A DNA stretch of 64,000 nucleotides from Platerodrilus igneus (lineage: Eukaryota; Arthropoda; Insecta; Coleoptera; Lycidae), in NCBI GenBank assembly GCA_036346225.1, contig JARFIW010000899.1:2852001-2916000 (forward strand), in the 5' to 3' direction. Positions 56,008-64,000 of this stretch are shown here, piece after piece. The notes beneath the pieces were generated by a model. It saw only the letters and a program-made list of their open reading frames with translations. It ran no database searches and had not been told where the DNA came from. Every line of letters starts with the position of its first letter. Position 1 is the stretch's first letter. Position numbers and translations under genes: made by a program.

Positions 56008-56999
56008 AATGGGTTAATTAAAAAAAAGCAGTAATTTTAGAAACCTTTCTAGGAAGGAGTTTACCAGAACAAACATTAGCGTATTTAATTTTAAATTGGG
56101 TTTATCCCTGGGTATGTTAGCAAACAAAAACAAGTTACATACATGTGTCGGGAAGCAGATTAACACAGCATCTCCGCGATAGTCAGCAACAACCATGTTA
56201 CTACCATAATTGCAACGGCGGTCTACATGCAAGGGCAGCTGATCTACATCAAGAAATAATCGGGCTACGCAACAAGCTATTTAGCCTCCAGCTAAGAGCT
56301 TAAAAAAGGAAAATCTCACTAATATTAATAACTCAGGAGCGCTTACCGATCAACACCAAATCTACACATTTGATAGAGAAGAAACGTGCATCGCTCTTGG
56401 AGTAACAGAACGAGTAGTTTTTACAAGTGCATCGACGCACATGCTGCAGAATCAAATGTTTAAATAAGTTCAAAACAACACGAACTCACAAAGCAAACAT
56501 CCGCGTTATCGACACGCGATTGAAACTGAAAAACCTGGCTTATATCGGATAGCGCGCGATCATTATTTCAACAAGTCGTTACCTTGGAACAATAGAGAAA
56601 ACTATTGTACGGCGGTCGTAAGGTATACCAAGATAGCGGGTACCTAAAAACAGGATATAACTATTTACGTGTAGCATAAACTTGTCGTTTCGAAATAAAT
56701 GAGTTAAAAATGAACATTTGTAGAAAGCGTATTTATTATTGTAAACAGGATGTTATTGAAAACTTTAGAACATTACGGGATACATAACACAAAGCATAGA
56801 CTATTTAATTTATAGAATAAATTTTCGTTTTAAAAGCAAAATGGAGTTTGAGTTGAGTTTATTCGGGAGCGTGTTTATTATTAATTATGAAATAACGATT
56901 TTATTTAACAGGGGAAACGGAATTTATTTGAATGGATAATGAATTAACAAGAGAGAAAAAGAATAATTAATTTAGTGCTGAAAATAAACGTAACAAATT
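56008..56999. other. Unassigned internal stretch
   Basis: Inside the presumed LTR element. No recognisable frame on either strand. Confidence 0.4.
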
Positions 57000-57730
57000 C
57001 CCCCTCTCCAGCAAAATTAAAAGGTCGGGATAAGGAAAGCCAAAATCCGGGAATGGGCAGGACCAAACAAAAAAATTCAAACAACCAAAAAGAAAATTCA
57101 CTTAAAACTAAAAGAGAACTCGTTACAAAACCCGAACAAAAAAACAGAAAAAGAAAAAAAGGAGACACCCCAAAATCAAAAAAGAAGGAAGAAGAACTCT
57201 CGTCCGGTTTGAAGGACCAATAATAGAAGAGGAAAAAAGGAAGGAAGGAAAGCAAGCAACGAGGACTAAGATGGAACGGCATTGACACTGCAGAAAAGTC
57301 GTCGGAAGACGGATATTTCTAGTAAAAAAACAGAAAGTCTTTGACTTCAAAAGAAGAAAACAAACGAGGAAGAAAACCGACAGTACAAGCCCAAACAGGA
57401 CCCAAAGGTCAAGCCTCGAGTAAACAATGGGGCCACAAGGAAGAACGAGAGGAGGAGTGCTGGTAAAAAAACGATGTACTATCAACTGTGGTAGCCAAAA
57501 CCGAAGAACCAAAGAAAAGAAAGGCTAACTAGTCGTGGCTTCCGAAGAAAAAAAAACGGACTAGAACAATCGGTATAAGGACCGACAGCAAAAAAAAACA
57601 GCAAAAGAATAGGGAAAGGAAAGTTGAACGAAAGAAACGAGAAGCAAAAGAAAAAAAACCAAAAAGAATCACACCAACACCAAGTACAAAACCCAAAAAA
57701 ACTAATATCGTACAAAAGAAAATAAAACAG
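57000..57730. other. Purine-rich, strand-asymmetric stretch
   Basis: The plus strand is dominated by A and G with many AAAAA and GAAG words, and T is rare over about 700 bp. Both a Lys-rich plus frame (56975-57223) and Phe/Leu-rich minus frames arise from this bias, so I do not call a gene. In the minus orientation of the element it would be a pyrimidine-rich 3' region. Confidence 0.5.
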
Positions 57731-57756
57731 AATCCTAGTGTAGTTATGTATGAATA

Positions 57757-57831
57757 GGTGTGGGCGTGGGTGTGTAAGAAGTGTGTGTGTATGTGTTGTA
57801 CGTGTATAAAGTGTGCATGTGTGTATGTGTT
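57757..57831. repeat. GT-rich microsatellite
   Basis: Imperfect GT repeat with GTATGT and GTGCAT interruptions. Confidence 0.8.
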
Positions 57832-57877
57832 TGATCGCTGTCGTCGCCTCTTACGACAGGCAGGTTGTACCATGGGA

Positions 57878-58606
57878 TTATTCTATTACCAGCCTCACAC
57901 GGAGTAAAAGAAAAAGAAGGAAAACGAAAAAAACCCCGTGAGATAGAAGGACAGAAGTAGATAAAATGTGATCGATGTTAGATATGGGACTAGAAGTATC
58001 ACAGTTAAGAAAGAGAACAGCATTGGCTATAGGAATATCTACCTTACAAGAACAAACAGTATCAGGAAGAACTTCATCCACAATAGATAAGGAAGCAGAA
58101 TCAGGTTGACGTTCGCCAACATTAAATAACAGAACATCAGCTAGGATTCCACCAACCTTAGCTAAAAGAACAGAAGCAAGTAGCATTTTATCAGCATGAG
58201 AAAAATGAGTAAAAGTAGGTAACGAAACAAGATCAGGTAAAACCTTGACGACAACAGCAACAGGCATTATAACTACGGGTTCCCTAACTTCAACAGGACC
58301 TTCGCTATCCGTATTAAGAGTTATCTTCACTTCATCTACGGCTGTGATTGCCGGCACGACAGAAATTTCTTGAGTAGAACAATTTAAGAAAGCAGGAATA
58401 TGTCAAATTTTGACAAAAAAGGGAAGAAGCATTAAAGATACAGGTTCATGGACTTCCGGAGGACCTTCGCAGACTGAATTAGAAGTTATCGTCACTTCAG
58501 CGACATTTATGCTTGAAGACACGACAGGAATTTCTTGGGTAGAATCAATTAAGAAAGCGGAAACAAACTCTTGAGAAACTACCTGCAAGTCACTAATCCG
58601 AAGCAT
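57878..58606 (-). other. Unrecognised minus-strand coding-like region with an internal duplication
   Basis: Two minus frames (57878-58357 and 58403-58606) share a repeated pattern: STQEIPVV...AEVTITSNSVCEGPPEVHEPV and, further on, STQEISVV...DEVKITLNTDSEGPVEVREPV. This is a tandem duplication of about 210 bp (near 58375-58580 and 58170-58375). It follows the gag remnant on the same strand. No domain recognised; acidic and Val-rich. A lineage-specific extension of gag or an accessory frame is possible. Confidence 0.35.
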
Positions 58607-58799
58607 GGGTTGTTAGGGTGGTGGAGGCCCAGTAGGGTGGCAGAAGGAGGTGTAGAAAAGGATGTAGAACTAGAAACGAAAGAAATTTTGATCAAAGCTG
58701 CATTCGCCGAATAAGGGTAGGTTTTGATAGTAGTAGCAGGATGACCCGAATGAGGTATAGGAGAGAACGTAGAGTGAGAAGCAGAAGAAATTAGGCATC

Positions 58800-59327
58800 T
58801 AGAGGTGAGGGCAGAATTTGTTATTCGAGAACCTATTAGTAGGAAGATGACATTTTGGACGGTTGCGGCGAGAAACTCTCTTATGTCCGCAACCATAACA
58901 AAGGAGTTTTTGAAGACGAGTACAACGTGTAGAAACATTACCGGGTGTATCGCAATTAAAGCATACGACCTGACGAGTAGAAGTAGAACTAGGAAGAAAA
59001 ACAGTAGAACGTACGCATCTACCCGTAGGCGTAGGAGAAATCTTAACAACTCGGTCATGTGAAGCAAAAGTATTTTCCTCAATAGTAGCAAACTTATAAT
59101 CAAAATCCAGGAGGTTCAAAATGTTGAATCAGTAAATTAGACAACGACTTCCAATCAGAAAACCTATGCCGGTAACTACGATACCAAAGTAATGCTTTAG
59201 CCTCGAACAAATCCACTGCAGACTCAAATAACTGCAATTCTGACACATGGTGAGTTCGTCTTAGTTTTTCGACCCGTCTCAAAAAATCATGTACAGTAAG
59301 AGTGTTCGGGACACCAGAAAATTTCAA
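58800..59327 (-). pseudogene. gag: LTR-retrotransposon gag with zinc knuckle, internally deleted
   Basis: Begins near 59327 with MKFSGVPNTLTVHDFLRRVEKL, then LFESAVDLFEAKALLWYRSYRHRFSDWKSLSNLL, the retrotransposon Gag domain of a Gypsy-like group. A stop at about 59102, joined to DYKFATIEENTF in another frame, suggests several hundred bases of the domain are missing. The nucleocapsid part is CFNCDTPGNVSTRC and CYGCGHKRV (58975-58880), a CCHC knuckle pair in which the first has lost its His (Asn in its place). Gag alone would package RNA. Non-functional here. Confidence 0.75.
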
Positions 59328-59894
59328 GCTTCACTCCCACACAGGAAGACCTTGGTAGAAAGCCGAAAGAGAAGTCATTTTGAATACGAACAAGAAAGAA
59401 ATTGGTAGAAAGTAACTAAATAAAGACTAACCGTAACTCGATAGAAGCCAAAAAAAGTATTGCGAATACGGGACAATCTAAAACATATCCGACGGATAAA
59501 CTTCAGAAACACCAATAGGAGAGAAACAACAAAATAGAAATTAGAATAGGGCTGTAGAACAAAAGAAAATCGGAAAAACCAACTTTAGATTTGACGGGAA
59601 GAACAAAATGTACAGAGAGGTAAGGAAGAAAAGAAAAATCTTGGGCGCCGGCGTTTTCAATGGGCTAGAATTTTTGACGAAAACACAAGTCCAATAATCT
59701 AAAATTAACCCACCAATAATATTGAGCATAAAGGACTTAAAACAAAAGTAGTATCAGGCCAAGAAAATGCGGTTCATGTAGGAACTTAGGCTCTAACAAT
59801 AAAAAAAATCGGAGCAAAAATTAAATAAAACAAACTCGAAGCAGAAATTAATCACAAAAAAAATCGCGGCCCCACGCCAGGGAGTCAGAAATTA
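59328..59894 (-). other. Leader of the presumed LTR element
   Basis: Minus-strand sequence between the primer-site-like word (59868-59884) and the gag start; no gene. Confidence 0.45.
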
Positions 59895-60207
59895 TGCTAC
59901 ATACCTAGGCGTAGCCGGAAGGAAACGTAAATATACCAGGCTAACTACTAATGCGGAGAGTGGAAGGGTTCCTAGCAACACAAAAATAATACATCGCCAA
60001 CGATTTTCTATTTACAATAAAAAAACACAAATACAGAAATTTGTATCGAAACAGCAAAACAAAATTAACTAAGGTTACTATTTAATGAAACAATTTTACT
60101 ATATGGACAAATTCACTAATTGTTCCCCGAAGTGCACAATTCGTAACCAACATTCAATAAATCTAGTCAGTACCAAAAAGAGTAACGCTGATACTTTCGT
60201 ATTAGCG
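59895..60207 (-). repeat. LTR-like direct repeat, right copy
   Basis: Matches 55692-56007; begins TGCTACATACCTAG on the plus strand. Similarity ends at AGCG, next to the LINE fragment at 60217. Confidence 0.7.
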
Positions 60208-60216
60208 GATTGTAGG

Positions 60217-60720
60217 GGAAAAAAGACATATGTGGAAAACGGTAAAAAAACAGGAGAGCTAGAATGGTAGGTCATATACTAAGGCATGATGAAATAGTGC
60301 AGAATATATTAGAAACAGAGTTAGGAAAAAAAAGATGTAGAGGGAGACTTTGGTCAGACTATTGCACACAGATAGTCAAAAATGTAGGTTGTGAGAATTT
60401 CAGGCAAATGTTAATGCATTCAACCAGTTGTAAGACTGAAAACCTAATGACGAAAAAAATAATTGTACTTAAGTCTGATGATTATTATAAACAACTACAG
60501 ATGTTGACTTTGCAATATTCTCAACTATTGTTGATTCTGCAAAGAATTTATTGGAAACAATTAATTCGGCAAATATCTAAGTGTTTGGGGACTTGGTAGC
60601 GCAGGTTGCTTAACCCCCTTTACATACCACTGAATATAGGTGAAATAGGGTATATATTTAAAAAACAATAGAACAGGGACCGAGCTGTATCTAACAAGAG
60701 AGAACAGCTGGTATGTTCGA
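60217..60720 (+). mobile_element. RTE-like LINE fragment 4: RT C-terminus and tail unit
   Basis: Starts at sequence matching NMWKTVKN of copy 1 (4795), continues with GHILRHDEIVQNILE, KKRCRGRLWSDYCTQIV and VGCENFRQM (60264-60410), then a tail unit with AGTGTTTGGGGACTTGG (60580) and ACAAGAGAGAACAGC. Ends about where the tail unit ends in the other copies. No ATG repeat and no target duplication found. It interrupts or borders the right LTR-like repeat. Confidence 0.75.
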
Positions 60721-62115
60721 AGACATTATAATTTGAATTAGGGCCGCTATACTTGCGGCCACGTCCCCAATGCTCCATCCGGAGGTACTACATTGGGTTT
60801 AAACGCGAAAAATAAACGTGCTTCTTATTAATTCTTACTTCATAATTAATCCATCCTAAATAAAAATCTAACTAAAAATCTAACAAACTAAAATGAAAAC
60901 TAAAAACAGGGTTTAAATAATGGCATCCCTAGCGTTGACTTTGGAGTGTGCCCGATCAACAAGACACAAGCAAAAATGAGAGGGAGAGGGATCCGTAATA
61001 CCGGATAGCAGACGCCGGCTCTGCTTACCAGTGAGACCTGAAGGGTCGACTTAAAACTATCCAAATCTAGCTAGCTAATTTAAAATAGATTCAAATTTTC
61101 TAAGCAATTGCCAAAAGTATTAATAGTGAATCCAGCTGTTTGCCTGCTCTATAAATTTACAAATTCGTCCTCCCTGATCTAAGTGTTTTATCCTAAATTT
61201 GTTCATAACGTTCCCTATCATTCCCTAACAGATATAATATACATACAATCTTCTTTTCTATATATACTGCGGCCAAAAATTGGCGACAGAACGTCAAACG
61301 AATCAAGCCACAAAACAATACAATGCAGGCAAAAACATAAGTGTAAAAATAAATATAAATATAATATAAATATATAAATAAACATATAATAAATATATAA
61401 ATAAATTTCTGAATAAGCAAAAGCATGTAACAGTGCATATATCAGCAAAAGCAAATACATTATCAGGTGCACTCGCATGAGCATTATATCGACTAGCGCC
61501 ATTACACAAAAAACGCGCTTGTTAGATTATTTCAAAATCTGTTTAAAATCACAAATCCATGCTCATGCGAGTACAGCCGCCACAATTTTATTCTTACCTT
61601 CAATATAATTTTCTCCAGCATCCGAAGATCTGGTCGTCTACCTATATCTATTGGTTTTCTACTTTTATGGGGGAGTTGGATATGCACTGTTAAAGTCCTG
61701 GTGGATATGCACTAAACGTTCTGGTGGGGATTACAATCACTATCACTTCACTTTAAGTCCTGGTGGGATGCGCGGTTTCACTCTATTTTATTATTTCTTT
61801 ATTTATTACACTTATTTAAATTAATGAGGTTTCTTGATTTAGTTTGTTGTTATTTATTTGTTTTGTTTATTCCCGATTTTCTGCGCATAGAAGGTAGTAC
61901 AGTGATTGTTTTAGTGTGTGTTCGTCGTGCATATTAGAGTTTTGGGTATATTTATTTAATTACTATTATTATTGGTTTTCTTTCTTTTTTTCTTTTTCTT
62001 CTTTTTTGTTTTTTTTTGTTTTTTGCAGGGTTTTGGTTATAATGCTCTTATCATGTCAAAATCACGCCAGGTCAAAATCTATAATTTTTCAATCCTCCCA
62101 CAATCCCCTCCCGAC
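60721..62115. other. Unassigned stretch; right half probably LINE 3' untranslated region
   Basis: 60721-61080 includes a GC-rich patch with a hairpin-forming GGCCGC/GCGGCC pair at 60742-60760. 61471-61484 and 61559-61572 are a 14-bp inverted repeat (ACTCGCATGAGCAT). From about 61600 to 62115, on the minus strand, lies the 3' untranslated part of the LINE below, with CCACCAGGACTT or close variants repeated three times (about 61692-61770) and a pyrimidine-rich run at 61975-62030. Confidence 0.45.
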
Positions 62116-64000
62116 TTACACACGATTATCACCGTCTAATCTTGCAACCCTTCCTGCGAACTCTCTAAAGGCTGTCCAGAACGCCTTCTGGTTAGCCACT
62201 TCCCCGACTTCTTCTAGGCTCTTTGGCCATGCTAGACCTACGATAGCTAATTTCGTATCGGCCAACCCTCGATTTGCCGCTTTAAACCGGCAGTCGAAGA
62301 GCACGTGCTTTGCGCTTTCCGCGCCCTCACCGCATTCACAGCGGTCGTTGTTGGTTAACCCAAACCTATGTAAATACGCTTTCAGGGCGCCGTGCCCTGT
62401 TATCGACTGAACCATTTTATAATCGAGATTTACCTCGATCTTGCCTCTAGCTTCTAAGCTCGGTATGAATTTGTGGGTCAACCTGACCGTGGCAGCGTTA
62501 TTCCACCTCTCTTCCCATTGTCGGATTGACTTTTCACGCAGCTTTATTTTAATCAAAGACTTCGGTATCGACGAATGTGATATTCGAAAGTCTCCCGTCG
62601 CGGCCTCTTTGGTTAATTCATCAGCCCTATCGCTTCCTACGTTGCCATTGTGCGACCTGACCCAACAGAACTTTAAACGTCGAAACTTGAGCGCCGTACG
62701 CGCTATCCTCCAGACGTCCGCTTGGAGGTCTGTCGAGGTGTTCATGTTTGTTAAAGCCGTCAGCGCCGATTTACTATCACTGATTATATAATACTCGTCT
62801 CTGCCCAAATGGTTTATTACGTAATCGATAGCCTCTCGTATGGCTACCAACTCGCACTGGAAAATTGTGCTCCAGTTCGCGAGTTTGGTTTGAAACCAAA
62901 ACACCTCCCTTTCCTGCTTATACACGACAAACGCCGCGCCTGCTTGCCCATCGTACATACGTGAACCGTCCGTATAATTTTAATAGCCATCGCGTCCTCA
63001 TCACCTTCGACAAACTCGATTCCTCTAATATCAGCCGGGTGCCCCAACTCAGATACAACGATCTTTCTTGCAATTTCCCTATTACCAAGATTAAGATCTT
63101 CGAGAATTTCGCGCCCTTTTCCTATATTTATTAATCGCCTATCTCTAATCTCCCTAAGAACATATTTGATAGGGAGAGTCCTACTGATCACCAAGACCGC
63201 CTCCGTGGAGGTGGTCCTGTACGCCCTCGCCGCTTTTACTGCGGTTATGAGTTGTACGTTCGTCAATTGACGCACCTCCCTGACATTACAACCTTTTGCC
63301 CATACAGAAGTTGCGTACAGCATCGCCGGCTCAATTGCTCCGGCATCAACCGTCCTCAGCGATTCGCCTCTGAAACCCCACTTTATTTTAGCCGCCGCCA
63401 TCATTTTATTTGATATTTCGCCGCCCTTACTTTTTAAGTATTGTACGTGCGCTTTTCAATTTAATTTATCGTCGATCTTGATGCCGAGGTAGGTAATACA
63501 ATCTTTAAACGGGATTTTCTTCCCTCCTAGCTCTAGCCTGGGAGGTCTCTGTCCTGGTTTCGTGCCGAAATAAATCGCCTCTGACTTCGCCGTGTTAAAT
63601 TTTAATTTTACCGCCTGCGACCATTCGTGTAATTTATTAAGCGCCTCGTTCGGTTTTGTGCGCATATCCATTAACAATCTCGATCTTACAATTAAAAGCG
63701 TGTCACCCGCAAACCCAACGATTGAGCATCCTGCAGGCAACTTGACCCTAAAGATGCTCTCATACAACAACTTCCAAAATGTGGGACCAGAACATGACCC
63801 CTGCGGGCATCCCCTTTCCACCTCACGCGACAGAATTTCACCCGGAATTTCAACCTGTGCCAATCGCCCCGAGAAATAACTCTTGACCAAGGACAGAGTT
63901 TCGCGGACAACCCCTACGATCTAGCTCGCAAACAATTAATGGCCACCAGGCAGCATCAAATGCTCCATAAATGTCCAAAGCAACAACGACACAGTACTCT
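62116..64000 (-). pseudogene. R1/I-type LINE ORF2: RT and RNase H, runs off the window
   Basis: Read on the minus strand from the window edge: motif A ALDIYGAFDAAWW (63985-63945), a frameshift near 63905, SYFSGRLAQVEI, motif B RGCPQGSCSGPTFW, and motif C GFAGDTLLIV, where the first Asp of FADD is Gly. Then FNTAKSEAIYFG and YLGIKID, with an in-frame TGA at 63456-63458. The thumb region follows to about 62990. After a one-base shift near 62980 comes RNase H: TDGSRMYDGQAG, FQCELVAIREAI, IISDSKSAL, SHNGNVGSDRADELTKEAA, with the Asp-Glu-Asp residues present. The C-terminal CECGEGAESAKHVLFDC is the usual LINE Cys/His end. RT and RNase H would make the element's DNA. The RT is dead by mutation. Confidence 0.88.

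Larger units (their letters stand above)
55692..60207 (-). mobile_element. Possible gag-only LTR element, both LTR-like repeats present
   Basis: Two direct repeats of about 315 bp (55692-56007 and 59895-60207) flank 3.9 kb holding a minus-strand gag remnant and no recognisable protease, RT or integrase. On the minus strand the right repeat ends GTATGTAGCA, followed after 14 bases by TGGCGTGGGGCCGCGAT (59868-59884), which looks like a tRNA primer site with an internal loss. This supports LTR identity and minus orientation. The outer end of the right repeat is cut by a LINE fragment at 60217. No target duplication can be checked. Confidence 0.55.

Noticed and set aside
56975..57223. Lys-rich protein frame
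   Set aside because: Entirely explained by the purine-rich composition; overlapping frames on the other strand are equally open.

Overview
This window comes from an animal genome, almost certainly an insect. It is AT-rich, has no bacterial-style operons, and is filled with animal transposable elements: a mariner transposase, RTE-like and RNase H-bearing LINEs, four BEL/Pao or Gypsy-errantivirus families with env, and a Foldback element. I recognise no host protein-coding gene. The coding segments I can identify all belong to mobile elements, and nearly all are broken by stops, frameshifts or deletions. The species cannot be named from the sequence.

Layout: (1) 373-1382, a dead mariner transposase. 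(2) 3539-6099, a 5'-truncated RTE-like LINE with a modular, internally repeated 3' end. (3) about 9400-12480, a second, more decayed LINE. (4) 12865-41593, one old BEL/Pao element (BEL-A) blown up to 28.7 kb by nested insertions. Its 5' LTR holds a 3.55-kb Foldback element (13016-16567, 9-bp target duplication), which itself holds a LINE copy (14430-15202, 12-bp duplication). Its gag is interrupted by a Gypsy/errantivirus on the minus strand (Gypsy-A, 17742-24910). Its reverse transcriptase is interrupted by a second BEL on the minus strand (BEL-C, 24911-29691). Its 3' LTR is interrupted by a complete-ended errantivirus on the plus strand (Gypsy-B, 32613-41473, CGCG target duplication). One deletion at about 24906-24911 fused Gypsy-A to BEL-C and removed the middle of BEL-A. 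BEL-A itself has a 5-bp duplication (ATGTG) at 12860-12864 and 41594-41598.

(5) 43060-45535, an RTE-like copy with the 5' end and endonuclease but cut off inside the RT. (6) 47718-53329, a complete-ended BEL/Pao element (BEL-D) with ATACT target duplications. (7) 53815-54828 (minus), a Tc1/mariner-superfamily transposase pseudogene, next to a 313-bp near-palindromic MITE with TTAA at both ends (55049-55361). (8) 55692-60207, a pair of 315-bp direct repeats, probably LTRs, flanking a gag with zinc knuckles and no recognisable pol. (9) 60217-60720, another RTE-like tail. (10) 62116-64000 (minus), the RT and RNase H part of an R1/I-type LINE running off the window edge.

How the parts relate: the window is a transposon graveyard whose insertion order can be read from intact target duplications. 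Gypsy-B (nearly identical LTRs) and BEL-C (only two in-frame stops) look young; BEL-A, the mariner and the second LINE are old. Elements with dead enzymes still carry cis-signals: primer binding sites, polypurine tracts, a TATA/initiator promoter, a poly(A) signal and a likely -1 frameshift site. The most unusual items are the Foldback element, the two LTRs of BEL-A hit at the same site by unrelated elements, and a LINE derivative made of repeated 3' modules that has moved as a unit.
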